DNA of 64,000 bases from Arcticibacter sp041902385 (lineage in GTDB: Bacteria > Bacteroidota > Bacteroidia > Sphingobacteriales > Sphingobacteriaceae): the NCBI RefSeq assembly GCF_041902385.1, contig NZ_CP169244.1:3844001-3908000 (forward strand), given 5' to 3'. The position numbers were made by a program, and so were the translations under genes. The notes beneath the pieces were generated by a model. The model was given only the letters and a program-made list of their open reading frames with translations. It ran no database searches and was not told the DNA's origin. Of the stretch, positions 54,885 through 63,671 are shown piece by piece (position 1 is the stretch's first letter; the number at the start of each line of letters is the position of its first letter).

Positions 54885-56783
54885 ATGAAGGTACTGTTCT
54901 CGTTTTTATTGCTCTTTAGCACTCTTTTTGTTTATTCCCAGTCAACATCCTCGAATAATAAAGCTGCGCAGCGCAGTTACGAACAGGCGGGCAAATATAT
55001 CTCCGCCGGAGATTATAATAGTGCACTTGGCGAACTCCAGAATGCTGTAAAGGCAGATCCTCGCTTTGCAGCGGCTTATCAGCAGCTTGGAGACGTTTCC
55101 AGGAAGCTTAAGAATTACAAAAGTGCACTAACGTACTACCGCAAGGTTCTGGAAATTGATCCTGAGTTCCATCCACTCACCTATTTTGGTCTGGCGGAAA
55201 GTGAGATGTATGCTGCAGACTATCAGTCGGCGCTGCAGCACTTTATTAAATATTCCAACTCACCGAACCTTAGTGAAAGCAGTAAAAAGTTAGTCGCGAA
55301 ATATATAGCGGACTGCAACTTCAGTGTTGATGCAATTAAGAGGCCTGTGGAATTCAATCCCGTTAACCTGGGACGAGGAGTCAATACAGCAGACCAGGAA
55401 TATCTTCCGGTAGTCACTGCTGATGAAGAGCGGATCATTTTTACGAGAAGGATCAATAATAACGAGGATTTCTACCAGAGTGTAAAGGGTGCTGACGGGT
55501 GGGCCAACGCCACTTACCTGAGCAGCAACATCAATACCGCGGCCTATAACGAAGGCGCGCAGTGCATATCGCCCGACGGCCTCTATTTGTTTTTCACCGG
55601 CTGTAACCGCCCCGAAGGACTTGGCCGTTGCGATATCTACCTCTGCCGGAGGGAGGGGAAGGACTGGAGCGAGCCTTTTAACCTGGGAGCGCCGGTGAAT
55701 ACAGCAGCCTGGGAGTCGCAACCCTCTTTAACTGCAGACGGTCGTTCCCTGTACTTCGTAAGCAATCGTGCAGGAGGACTCGGCGGCTATGACATCTGGA
55801 AAACAGACCTGCTTGAAGGAGGGCAATGGTCGGATCCTGTTAATCTGGGTCCCAATGTGAATACTCCTTTTGACGAGCACTCTCCCTTCATCCACCCCGA
55901 CAATAACACGCTTTACTTCTCATCTAACGGATGGCCGGGTTTCGGGAACAGGGATTTGTTCTTTTGCCGGAAGGATGCATCTGGAGAATGGGGAAAGCCC
56001 GTGAACCTGGGATATCCGATTAATACGGCGGGCGAGGAAAGCGGCCTTGTGGTGAGTGCAGATGGCAGTACGGCCTTCTTTGCTTCCGATATGAAAGGAG
56101 GATACGGAGGAATGGACCTCTACTCCTTCACGCTTCCTGAACGCGACAAGCCGCAGCCAGTTACCTATGTAAAGGGCAAAGTAATAGATGCAGACACGAA
56201 GGCGCCGCTTGATGCAGATGTGAAGATCACCGAGCTGAAAACAAATACGGTGTCTTTCAGCGAGTCGAGCGAACCCGAGAGCGGCGTGTTCCTTGCTACG
56301 ATGCGCGAGGGGCATAAGTTCAGCCTTTCCGTTGATCGCGAGGGCTATCTCTTCCATTCCGAGAATTTCAGCCTGGATCAGAATATGAACGGCAAGAAGC
56401 CGTTTACTCTTATCGTCCCCCTCCAAAAGATCCGGACGGGCGGTACGGTGGTCATGAGGAATGTATTTTTCGAGACAAATAAGGCCGATCTGCTGCCTGA
56501 GTCTATTACAGAGCTGTCGACCCTAATTGGATTTCTTAACGAGCATCCTAACGCCAGTATAGAGATCCTGGGGCACACTGATAATACCGGATCAGTTGAA
56601 ACCAATCTTTCCCTGTCTGAGAATAGAGCCAGGAGCGTTTATAATTATCTTATCCAGAATAAGATATCGCCCGAGAGGTTAAGCTATAAAGGACTGGGAT
56701 CAAGCCAGCCTGTAGCAGATAATGGCACGGAAGAAGGGCGGCAAGCCAATCGCCGCACCGAATTCAGGATCTTAAAGTATTAG
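54885..56783 (+). CDS. TPR-PD40-carboxypeptidase-regulatory-OmpA envelope protein (PorE-like architecture)
   Basis: A 632-residue exported protein: signal MKVLFSFLLLFSTLFVYSQ, two to three TPRs (AAQRSYEQAGKYISAGDYNS, FAAAYQQLGDVSRKLKNYKS), then a PD40/WD40-like propeller (residues ~170-420, repeated NLGxxVNT...ADGxxLYF motifs). A carboxypeptidase-regulatory-like domain follows (VKGKVIDADTKAPLDADVKI), and last a peptidoglycan-binding OmpA domain (HTDNTGSVETNLSLSENRA). The domain order is that of the type IX secretion linker PorE, but such proteins have many paralogues and no lipobox Cys is seen here. The 3' end overlaps the convergent hydroxylase gene by 20 nt. Confidence 0.88.
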   Translation: MKVLFSFLLLFSTLFVYSQSTSSNNKAAQRSYEQAGKYISAGDYNSALGELQNAVKADPRFAAAYQQLGDVSRKLKNYKSALTYYRKVLEIDPEFHPLTYFGLAESEMYAADYQSALQHFIKYSNSPNLSESSKKLVAKYIADCNFSVDAIKRPVEFNPVNLGRGVNTADQEYLPVVTADEERIIFTRRINNNEDFYQSVKGADGWANATYLSSNINTAAYNEGAQCISPDGLYLFFTGCNRPEGLGRCDIYLCRREGKDWSEPFNLGAPVNTAAWESQPSLTADGRSLYFVSNRAGGLGGYDIWKTDLLEGGQWSDPVNLGPNVNTPFDEHSPFIHPDNNTLYFSSNGWPGFGNRDLFFCRKDASGEWGKPVNLGYPINTAGEESGLVVSADGSTAFFASDMKGGYGGMDLYSFTLPERDKPQPVTYVKGKVIDADTKAPLDADVKITELKTNTVSFSESSEPESGVFLATMREGHKFSLSVDREGYLFHSENFSLDQNMNGKKPFTLIVPLQKIRTGGTVVMRNVFFETNKADLLPESITELSTLIGFLNEHPNASIEILGHTDNTGSVETNLSLSENRARSVYNYLIQNKISPERLSYKGLGSSQPVADNGTEEGRQANRRTEFRILKY

Positions 56784-57471
56784 TGGTATTGCTGAACCTG
56801 CCAGGTTTGTATCCGCTGCTCTCATTACTCTTATTTTCTTCGTCGTCGTTGCGTGGCACTGTCCGGAAAATAATATCCCAGAAGGTTGAGCTTACACCGA
56901 AGCCTTTCTCCGGATACTTGTAATGATGGAGGTGATGGTTCCTCCAGATTGCCTTAAGGGGCTTGGGCGGCGCGTAGGCATGTATCGCATAATGCATAGA
57001 CACATAAGCCAGATAACCGGTAATGAAACCCGGAAAGAAAATGCAGGCATAACTCCCGGTACCTGTGCTGATAAAAGAAACTGCATAAATAAGTCCGAAG
57101 ACCACGGCAGCCAGTATTATGCTGGGTACAGGCGGCATGAACAAGCGCATGCGGTCTCTTGGGTATTCATGATGGTTGCCATGGAAAATATACACAAGAC
57201 GTTGTCCGATCTTGCTTTTGGCCTCGTAGTGAAACAGGTAACGGTGAGCGAAATATTCAAAAAGCGTCCAGCTTAGCAACGCTGCGAAAAAAAGGCCGGC
57301 AATAAACGGAACACTGAAAGCGAGCTTGGTGTGACTGTAATACAGCAGCCAGGCATTAAAGGGAAGATAGATACTGTATATAACCCATGGACGGGTCTTG
57401 GTGAGGCTTTCGAGCAGATCGCTTTTAAAAAGCCGGGCCTGACCTTTATTGTGAATTTTTTCGAAATGCAT
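56764..57471 (-). CDS. Sterol desaturase/fatty acid hydroxylase superfamily protein (FA2H-like)
   Basis: A 235-residue membrane di-iron hydroxylase. The His clusters are FAHRYLFHYE, FHGNHHEYPRD, MHYAIHAYAPP and RNHHLHHYKYPEKGFGVSS, in the order typical of fatty-acid 2-hydroxylases. About four membrane segments. Sphingobacteria make sphingolipids with 2-hydroxy fatty acids, so hydroxylation of a ceramide acyl chain is a reasonable guess (inference). A lipid-kinase gene lies 3 kb away beyond alaS. Confidence 0.87.
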   Translation of the reverse strand: MHFEKIHNKGQARLFKSDLLESLTKTRPWVIYSIYLPFNAWLLYYSHTKLAFSVPFIAGLFFAALLSWTLFEYFAHRYLFHYEAKSKIGQRLVYIFHGNHHEYPRDRMRLFMPPVPSIILAAVVFGLIYAVSFISTGTGSYACIFFPGFITGYLAYVSMHYAIHAYAPPKPLKAIWRNHHLHHYKYPEKGFGVSSTFWDIIFRTVPRNDDEENKSNESSGYKPGRFSNTTNTLRS

Positions 57472-57499
57472 AAAACAAACCTTTCCGGTTTACACCCAT

Positions 57500-57520
57500 A
57501 CTGTATACAGATAACTGTAT
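57500..57520. promoter_or_regulatory. Possible operator: direct and inverted ACTGTAT repeats
   Basis: ACTGTAT occurs at 57500-57506 and 57514-57520, and ATACAG-ATAA-CTGTAT forms an inverted repeat (57505-57520). It lies about 30-50 nt upstream of the hydroxylase start codon, where a regulator could bind. Confidence 0.3.
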
Positions 57521-57562
57521 GCGAAAGACTTTTGTTTTATGCATTCCGAAAAGGACGGGCAA

Positions 57563-60217
57563 TTAGCCCGCAACTTTTGCTACTAACTCTTTTGCCTTTT
57601 GCAAAGCTGCGTCAAGGCCTGAAGCGTCCTTCCCTCCTGCTGTTGCATAGAAGGGCTGGCCTCCTCCGCCTCCTTTGATTTCCTTTGCCAGTTCGCGAAC
57701 AATGTTCCCTGCATGCAGCCCCTTTTCATCAACCAGGTTTTCTGAGATCATGACCGTTAAAGACGGCTTCCCTTCGCTTTCGCTGGCCAGTACCAGAAAG
57801 AGATTGTCGACACTTTCCTTGAGGGAGTATGCCAGGTTTTTAATGGCGTCGGCATTTCCGAAAGTTAGCTTTTCAGCAATGACATTTAGCCCGCCTACAT
57901 GAACGGCTTTGCCTTTAAGCTCATCCTTTAAGCTAGCCGCCTTTTCATATACGTTCCGTTCCAGTTCCTTTTTTAACTTATTGTTGTCGTCAATAAGCCC
58001 CTCAACTGACTTGGAAAGATCCTTTGGGTTTTTAAGAAGATTCTTCAATTGAGCGATCAGCTTGCTCTGCTCAGCGACAAAGTGAGCCGCTGCTTTTCCG
58101 GTGATTGCTTCAATCCTGCGCACCCCGGCCGCCACTGCACTTTCTGAAGTAACTTTAAGAAAGCCTATTTGTCCCGTTGAACGCACGTGTGTACCTCCGC
58201 ATAATTCCTTCGAGTACTTGTCATCAAAGGTGATCACCCTTACGAAGTCGCCATATTTTTCGCCAAAGAGCGCAGTCACTCCTCTGTTCAAAGCTTCCTG
58301 AAAAGGCACGTTCCGCTCTTCTTTTAATGCAATATTCTCACGGATCTTTTGATTTACGATGCTTTCCACACGTTCCAGTTCCTCGTCCGTTACCTTGGAG
58401 AAGTGTGAGAAGTCGAACCGGAGATAGTTTTCATTGACCAGCGATCCTTTTTGCGCCACGTGCGTGCCGAGTACCTCACGAAGAGCGGCATGCAACAGGT
58501 GGGTTGCTGAGTGGTTATTCTCAATATCTGTCCTTCTGTCGCGGTCTACCATGCACTGAACTTCCTGATGGAGGTCAAAGCCTTCAGGAATACTATCAGT
58601 AAAATGCACAATAAGGGCGTTCTCCTTCTTTGTGTCGGTGATTGTGATCGTGTTCGCACTGCCTGCGTCGCCCGAAACGATGGTTAGTGTGCCTGTATCT
58701 CCTACCTGACCGCCGCTTTCCGCATAAAAAGGTGTACGATCAAGGATCAGCTGGTACTGCTCTTTTCCCTTGGCAGTAACTTTCCTGTATTTCAGGATAT
58801 GAGCGGCGGTTTCCAGCGTGTCATATCCGACAAACTCGTTCTCCTCCCCTTCATTTACCATGATCCAGTCGCCGGTATCAATTGCTGTCGCTGCCCGTGA
58901 ACGAGCTTTCTGAGCTTCAAGAGCCCGGTTAAAGCCATCCATGTCTACCGTCAGCCCCTTTTCTCTAGCCATCAGCTCAGTTAGATCGATGGGGAAGCCG
59001 AACGTGTCATATAGCTCAAAAGCAAAATCTCCCTCCACTGTCTTGCCTTCCGCGGCGTATTTCTCAAAACGCTGTATGCCGGTTGACAAGGTTCTCAAGA
59101 AAGAAACCTCTTCTTCGAGGATCACTTTTTGTACGAAGTCCTGCTGTGCTTTCAGTTCAGGGAACACTCCGTCGAACTGTTCCGCCAGCACCGGCACCAG
59201 CTTATTGAAGAAAGGATCCTTGAAGCCCAGGAAGGTGTAGGCATACCGTACTGCGCGGCGCAAGATGCGGCGGATCACGTATCCCGCCTTCACATTAGAA
59301 GGGAGCTGACCGTCTGCAATTGCAAATGCTATTGCCCGGATGTGATCTGACATAACGCGCATGGCAATGTCGGTCTTCTCATTACTCTCTCCCTGCGTAT
59401 ATGGTATTCCGCTTTCCTTTGATATAAACTGGATCAGAGGCTGGAACACATCCGTGTCGTAGTTCGACGACTTGCCCTGTAATATCCTCACCAGACGTTC
59501 AAGGCCCATACCGGTGTCAACGTGCTGAGCAGGTAAAGGCTGCAGTGAACCGTCTTTCAGCCGGTTAAACTGCATGAATACATTATTCCAGATCTCAATC
59601 ACCTGCGGATCGTCCGCGTTGACCAGCAGCTTCCCATCTTTGGCCTTTCTCTGGTCGTCGGGACGGCAGTCTACATGTATCTCTGAACAGGGACCACAAG
59701 GCCCTGTGTCGCCCATTTCCCAGAAATTGTCTTTTTTGTTTCCAAGAAGGATACGGTCTTCATCGATCCATTTTTTCCAGAAGTCGTACGCTTCCTGATC
59801 TTTTGGCAAGCCTTCTTTTTCGTCACCTTCAAAGACCGTTACATACAGGCGATCTTTGGGGATGCCGTAAACTTTTGTAAGAAGTTCCCAGCTCCAGGCA
59901 ATGGCTTCTTCCTTAAAGTAGTCGCCAAAGCTCCAGTTACCCAGCATCTCAAACATCGTATGGTGATAGGTGTCGATCCCGACTTCCTCGAGGTCATTGT
60001 GTTTACCCGACACGCGTAAACATCTCTGCGTATCTGCTACTCGGGAATGTTTCACAGGCGCTTCCCCCAGAAAGATCTCTTTAAACTGGTTCATCCCTGC
60101 ATTCGTAAACATCAGCGTGGGGTCGTTCTTTACCACTATGGGTGCCGACGGAACGATCTGATGTCCCTTACTTGCAAAAAAATCTAAAAAAGCCTGCCTG
60201 ATTTCCTTCGTAGTCAT
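57563..60217 (-). CDS. alaS: Alanyl-tRNA synthetase
   Basis: Charges tRNA-Ala, with an editing domain against Ser/Gly. 884 residues. The N-terminal catalytic core starts MTTKEIRQAFLDFFASKGH and includes PTLMFTNAGMNQFKEIFLG and MGLERLVRILQGK. The editing zinc site shows NNHSATHLLHAAL and LCGGTHVRSTGQIG. The C-terminal GGGGGQPFYATAGGKD segment is the glycine-rich C-Ala motif. A TAACTTTG box lies 20 nt upstream. Confidence 0.97.
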   Translation of the reverse strand: MTTKEIRQAFLDFFASKGHQIVPSAPIVVKNDPTLMFTNAGMNQFKEIFLGEAPVKHSRVADTQRCLRVSGKHNDLEEVGIDTYHHTMFEMLGNWSFGDYFKEEAIAWSWELLTKVYGIPKDRLYVTVFEGDEKEGLPKDQEAYDFWKKWIDEDRILLGNKKDNFWEMGDTGPCGPCSEIHVDCRPDDQRKAKDGKLLVNADDPQVIEIWNNVFMQFNRLKDGSLQPLPAQHVDTGMGLERLVRILQGKSSNYDTDVFQPLIQFISKESGIPYTQGESNEKTDIAMRVMSDHIRAIAFAIADGQLPSNVKAGYVIRRILRRAVRYAYTFLGFKDPFFNKLVPVLAEQFDGVFPELKAQQDFVQKVILEEEVSFLRTLSTGIQRFEKYAAEGKTVEGDFAFELYDTFGFPIDLTELMAREKGLTVDMDGFNRALEAQKARSRAATAIDTGDWIMVNEGEENEFVGYDTLETAAHILKYRKVTAKGKEQYQLILDRTPFYAESGGQVGDTGTLTIVSGDAGSANTITITDTKKENALIVHFTDSIPEGFDLHQEVQCMVDRDRRTDIENNHSATHLLHAALREVLGTHVAQKGSLVNENYLRFDFSHFSKVTDEELERVESIVNQKIRENIALKEERNVPFQEALNRGVTALFGEKYGDFVRVITFDDKYSKELCGGTHVRSTGQIGFLKVTSESAVAAGVRRIEAITGKAAAHFVAEQSKLIAQLKNLLKNPKDLSKSVEGLIDDNNKLKKELERNVYEKAASLKDELKGKAVHVGGLNVIAEKLTFGNADAIKNLAYSLKESVDNLFLVLASESEGKPSLTVMISENLVDEKGLHAGNIVRELAKEIKGGGGGQPFYATAGGKDASGLDAALQKAKELVAKVAG

Positions 60218-60237
60218 TCTATGAAAAATTTGATTCG

Positions 60238-60245
60238 CAAAGTTA
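60238..60245 (-). promoter_or_regulatory. -7 box (TAACTTTG) of alaS
   Basis: An exact TAnnTTTG match on the minus strand, 20 nt upstream of the alaS ATG. The -33 region reads TTTC rather than TTTG. Confidence 0.45.
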
Positions 60246-60358
60246 ACAAGCTTGGCGAAAGTTGAAAGAGTGTTGCGTCTTAATGTTATGCAGGGCCTGC
60301 CCTGTGCGATCTGAAATAATTTGCGGGAGAAGTTTACCAGGAATTGCCGTGATCGGAG

Positions 60359-60366
60359 TATCTTTG
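60359..60366 (+). promoter_or_regulatory. -7 box (TATCTTTG) 3 nt before the MerR-like gene
   Basis: An exact TAnnTTTG match followed by TGC and then the ATG at 60370. Transcription from it would start at about the first base of the start codon. Confidence 0.5.
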
Positions 60367-60369
60367 TGC

Positions 60370-60705
60370 ATGCCTTATAAAGAAAGAGACATCAACAAAC
60401 TCTATTATACGATGGGTGAAGTGACTGAGATGTTCAATGTGAACGCTTCTCAGATCCGCTTTTACGAAAAAGAATTTGAAATCCTGCAGCCTAAAAAAAA
60501 CAAGAAGGGTAACCGATTGTTCTCACCGGAAGATGTAGAGAATTTGAAAATAATTTTCCATCTGGTTAAGGAGAAAGGCTTTACCCTTCAGGGAGCCAAA
60601 GAACATTTAAAAGGAAACAGGACTGAGATCAGGGAGAATCAGAAGGTAATCGATTCGCTCGAAAAATTAAAAAAGTTCCTGCTGGAGGTGCGGGAACAGC
60701 TTTAG
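60370..60705 (+). CDS. MerR-family transcriptional regulator
   Basis: A 111-residue protein with an N-terminal winged helix-turn-helix: KLYYTMGEVTEMFNVNASQI, RFYEKEFEILQPKKNKKGNR, then a dimerisation coiled coil (NQKVIDSLEKLKKFLLEVRE). It has no C-terminal ligand domain and no Cys, so it is a short MerR of the kind common in Bacteroidota; the signal is unknown. I start at ATG 60370; the frame is open upstream but reads through the promoter box. The lipid-kinase gene follows by 11 nt. Confidence 0.9.
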   Translation: MPYKERDINKLYYTMGEVTEMFNVNASQIRFYEKEFEILQPKKNKKGNRLFSPEDVENLKIIFHLVKEKGFTLQGAKEHLKGNRTEIRENQKVIDSLEKLKKFLLEVREQL

Positions 60706-60716
60706 CAAACAACTCT

Positions 60717-61601
60717 GTGAAAGTATTCTTTGTCGTTAATTCGAAGTCGGGTACCCGGGCCGGTGCAGGTCTGGAAGCTGTTATTTCAGAAGAATCCCGT
60801 AAGAATAATTTCCAGTTTGTGATCTACCGCCTCCACGGAGGTAATGTGGAAGAAGATATCCGCACCGAGCTGCAGGAGTTTGAACCGGATGTAGTGGCAG
60901 CCGCAGGCGGAGACGGAACGGTGAACCTGCTGTCGAAAATCCTCTGTGATACCAATTACCCCCTTCTCATTATTCCCGTAGGTTCTGCTAACGGCATGGC
61001 AAAAGAGCTTGGAATAGGCCGCGTTGACTTTGCCTTTAGCCTGATCAAAGATGGCATCAGGAGGAAAATCGACCTGCTGAAAATAAACCAGATCCACTGT
61101 ATCCATCTCGCGGATGTCGGTCTGAATGCGAGGATCGTAAAGCGATTTGAGAAGGATCCTAAGAGAGGAATGCTCACTTACGCCAAACATCTGCTGGCTG
61201 AAATCTTCCTGATCAAGCACTACCGTTTTTACATTCTGGCTGATGGGAAGCAGATCCAGAGAAAGGCCGTGTCGCTCACCTTTGCAAACGCATCGAAATA
61301 CGGCACCGGCGTCGTAATTAATCCCACGGGGCGATTGGATGACGGCAAATTTGAGCTGGTGATCATCAAGCCCTTCCCCCGGGTCAAGCTTTTATCAATT
61401 GCCTGGAAGATGCTGCGTGGAAAGCTGCAGACCTCTGAATACGCCGAAGTGGTGCCCTGCAGTAAGGCCGTGATACGAACTTCAAGGCGCACCACCCTAC
61501 AGATAGACGGTGAAGTGATCGGCAAGACAAAACTTATTGAAATACAAATTCTTCCTAAAGCCCTTACCGTCATTGAGCCTCGCCAGGCAAGCGGCCTCTA
61601 A
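60717..61601 (+). CDS. Diacylglycerol/sphingoid-base kinase family protein
   Basis: A 294-residue lipid kinase of the DAGK/YegS/LCB family. The ATP-site motif is VAAAGGDGTVNLLSK, followed by IPVGSANGMAKELG. Late blocks: NASKYGTGVVINPTGRLDDG, FELVIIKP and LQIDGEVIG. It starts with GTG at 60717 (MKVFFVVNSKSG). The substrate could be diacylglycerol or a sphingoid base; the phylum's sphingolipids make the second worth considering. Cotranscribed with the MerR-like gene. Confidence 0.9.
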   Translation: MKVFFVVNSKSGTRAGAGLEAVISEESRKNNFQFVIYRLHGGNVEEDIRTELQEFEPDVVAAAGGDGTVNLLSKILCDTNYPLLIIPVGSANGMAKELGIGRVDFAFSLIKDGIRRKIDLLKINQIHCIHLADVGLNARIVKRFEKDPKRGMLTYAKHLLAEIFLIKHYRFYILADGKQIQRKAVSLTFANASKYGTGVVINPTGRLDDGKFELVIIKPFPRVKLLSIAWKMLRGKLQTSEYAEVVPCSKAVIRTSRRTTLQIDGEVIGKTKLIEIQILPKALTVIEPRQASGL

Positions 61602-61896
61602 GCCCCTGACCGTGCTGTTTTCGGCATTTTTTTAAAACTGTTTCCATTTTCCATAGTTAGAATTACAAGCAATGTTTTAATAATTGCTTTAACATAATTT
61701 AATGTACCTATGAGAACACGCATTTTTTATTGCAGAGAGTTTTGCTGTATAACGGGGCTCTTTATGAAGAGGCGGGTTGATCATTAACCGAAAGAGTAAT
61801 GCCGGCCGAATGGGTAGCCTTTGGATGTGCAGACAGCCTCACTTCCCCGACGGACCGCATTCCTTAAATTAAAAGTGTAAACCTTAAATTTTAATT
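61602..61896. other. Intergenic region upstream of the baeRF operon
   Basis: About 295 nt, AT-rich in its first half. No terminator, exact promoter box or credible gene is seen. A 25-codon frame at 61709-61786 has a start and stop but no supporting evidence. Confidence 0.4.
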
Positions 61897-62124
61897 ATGG
61901 CAAAGACTAAATCAGGGTTTGTTCCTCCTAAAGGCAAACCAAGCGGAAACGGAAAAAAATCACATGGATTGAAAGACGCGTTTGCAGTAAACGATCTGGA
62001 ACAGGATAATGAAATCGCAGAGAAGTACACTGACGGAGGCGACGAGCTTTCGGCTAATGTAAATGTGCGGCACGTGAACAGGAACCTAGCTAAAGGAGAA
62101 GACAACGCAAACGATAACAAATAA
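61897..62124 (+). CDS. Small basic/acidic hydrophilic hypothetical protein
   Basis: A 75-residue protein with a Lys/Gly/Pro-rich basic start (MAKTKSGFVPPKGKPSGNGK) and an acidic, Asn-rich second half (EKYTDGGDELSANVNVRHVN). Likely disordered; no known domain. It precedes the baeRF-family gene by 8 nt and so is almost certainly in the same transcript. Confidence 0.65.
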   Translation: MAKTKSGFVPPKGKPSGNGKKSHGLKDAFAVNDLEQDNEIAEKYTDGGDELSANVNVRHVNRNLAKGEDNANDNK

Positions 62125-62132
62125 TAAAGCCT

Positions 62133-63302
62133 ATGATTATCTCAAGAGAAGAGTTCACCGAGCTTTCGAATCATCAGGCGGAAAACTGTGTAACAGTGTA
62201 TATGCCCACTCATAGTTCGGGTTACGAGGTGAACGAAAAACATGATGTCATTATTTTCAAAAGCATCCTTCAGAAAGCACGTCAGCAACTTGAGGCGAAA
62301 GGCTTGGACCAGGCAGCTATTGAAAAAGTACTAAAAAAGGGTTTTGAGCTCGTTGATGATGAGCCTTTCTGGAAGTCGCAGTCCGAGGGACTGGCAGTAT
62401 TCCTCTCGGAAAGCTTCGTTAGAGTGATCAAGCTGCCTGTACCGGTTAAGGAAAAGCTCATGGTAAACGACTCGTTCTTCCTGGCGCCTGTGCTGCCCTT
62501 AATGAAAGCACGGAAGCCCTTTTACCTGCTGGTGCTGAGCAAGCATGATGCAACGTTTTACGAAGCCGACGCCTATGGGATGAAGAAGATTGAAGTGGAA
62601 GGGCTGCCCAACGGCATGGACGATGTGATCCGGTACGAGGAAAAGGGCGGAAAGCAGCTGATGCGCCGCGCCGGAGCCAGTACCGGAGCTGCAGCCACTG
62701 AGGGTGCCAACTTCCACGGACATGGCGCAGGACTGTCGGATGACGATGAGTATCTGGAGCAATATCTGAAAGAGGTTGACAAGACCTTGTGGACCGAGGT
62801 GTTGTCTAAGCAAAATGCGCCGCTGGTTATTGCAGCGGTAGATTACGTACTTGCGGCCTTTAAACGCGTGTCTAAATACAAGAACGTGTGGACCGACCAT
62901 TTAACCGGAAACTTTGAACACGAAGAGCGAAATGCCTTGTACGAAAAAGTGAGACCGAAGATGGAGGCCTACTTCAAGGAAGACACCAAGAAAGCCCTGC
63001 TGAATTATTACAATAACTCAGCTAAAGAGCTCACTTCTTCGCTCCCTGAAGATGTCATACCGGCCAGTTACTACGGGCAGGTATCCGACCTCTTTGTTCA
63101 GCGCGATGAGCACATCTGGGGCAGTTTCAATGAAACTGGTAATGAACTTGTCTTGCATGACAATCAGGAGCAGGGTGACGAGTGCCTGATCAACAAGGCT
63201 ATCATCAAGACCCTGATGAATGGTGGCGATGTACACGTGCTGGATAAAGAAAACATGCCGGCAGATAGTAAGATTGCAGCCTTCCTTCGCTATTCCGCGT
63301 AG
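62133..63302 (+). CDS. baeRF-family (bacterial archaeo-eukaryotic release-factor-like) protein
   Basis: A 389-residue cytoplasmic protein. It has the pattern of the bacterial aRF1/eRF1-like families (baeRF): N-terminal VTVYMPTHSSGYE, then QSEGLAVFLSESFVRVIKLP, then PFYLLVLSKHDATFYEADAY, and a central domain starting PLVIAAVDYVLAAFKRVSKY. The late DECLINKAIIKTLMNGGDVH and AAFLRYSA blocks match the C-terminal domain. No GGQ motif is seen, so peptide release is not expected. A hibernation or ribosome-rescue role, as known for the related factor Balon and for Pelota, is possible but unproven. Confidence 0.8.
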   Translation: MIISREEFTELSNHQAENCVTVYMPTHSSGYEVNEKHDVIIFKSILQKARQQLEAKGLDQAAIEKVLKKGFELVDDEPFWKSQSEGLAVFLSESFVRVIKLPVPVKEKLMVNDSFFLAPVLPLMKARKPFYLLVLSKHDATFYEADAYGMKKIEVEGLPNGMDDVIRYEEKGGKQLMRRAGASTGAAATEGANFHGHGAGLSDDDEYLEQYLKEVDKTLWTEVLSKQNAPLVIAAVDYVLAAFKRVSKYKNVWTDHLTGNFEHEERNALYEKVRPKMEAYFKEDTKKALLNYYNNSAKELTSSLPEDVIPASYYGQVSDLFVQRDEHIWGSFNETGNELVLHDNQEQGDECLINKAIIKTLMNGGDVHVLDKENMPADSKIAAFLRYSA

Positions 63303-63325
63303 AAAAGCCTGCCCTTGTGCACAAA

Positions 63326-63368
63326 AGAAAAGAGGCCGTATCGCACCTGATCCCGGCCTCTTTTCTAT
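63326..63368 (+). terminator. Rho-independent terminator after the baeRF-family gene
   Basis: A 13-bp perfect stem (AGAAAAGAGGCCG 63326-63338 with CGGCCTCTTTTCT 63354-63366). The right arm supplies the T tract. The rest of the 63303-63671 gap is AT-rich and shows no gene. Confidence 0.8.
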
Positions 63369-63619
63369 GCTTAGTCATTAACGCGTGGTGAATTTAATCT
63401 GAATTATACCACCGTTTAGTCCTTCCCTTTAGTAATATCACATCAAATTTCTGCTACAAGTAAACTTTGCGTCAGCCTGTTTTCTTTTGTTCAGATTTCA
63501 ATTGAAATTCTTTGCGCTAAAGAGCTTACACCTGTAGCAATCTTTTATTTCCTGAATTCATCATATCGCTTTTCAAAACCCCTTTTTATTCAGCACCCTC
63601 TCTTTTATAAAAGCCAGCA

Positions 63620-63645
63620 CCATAAAAAAGCGCCTTGCGGCGCTC
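63620..63645 (-). terminator. Rho-independent terminator of the MBL-hydrolase gene
   Basis: On the minus strand GCGCC-GCAA-GGCGC (63643-63630) is followed by TTTTTT, 28 nt after the stop codon of the hydrolase gene. Confidence 0.85.
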
Positions 63646-63671
63646 TTATACATGTGTAAAATTTTGAAGGA

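Noticed and set aside
54885..56783. Naming this gene porE
   Set aside because: The domain order fits, but there is no lipobox, no neighbouring type IX genes, and paralogues with this layout are common.
61709..61786. 25-codon frame upstream of the baeRF operon
   Set aside because: Too short and without a ribosome site or comparative support; could be a leader peptide but nothing shows it.
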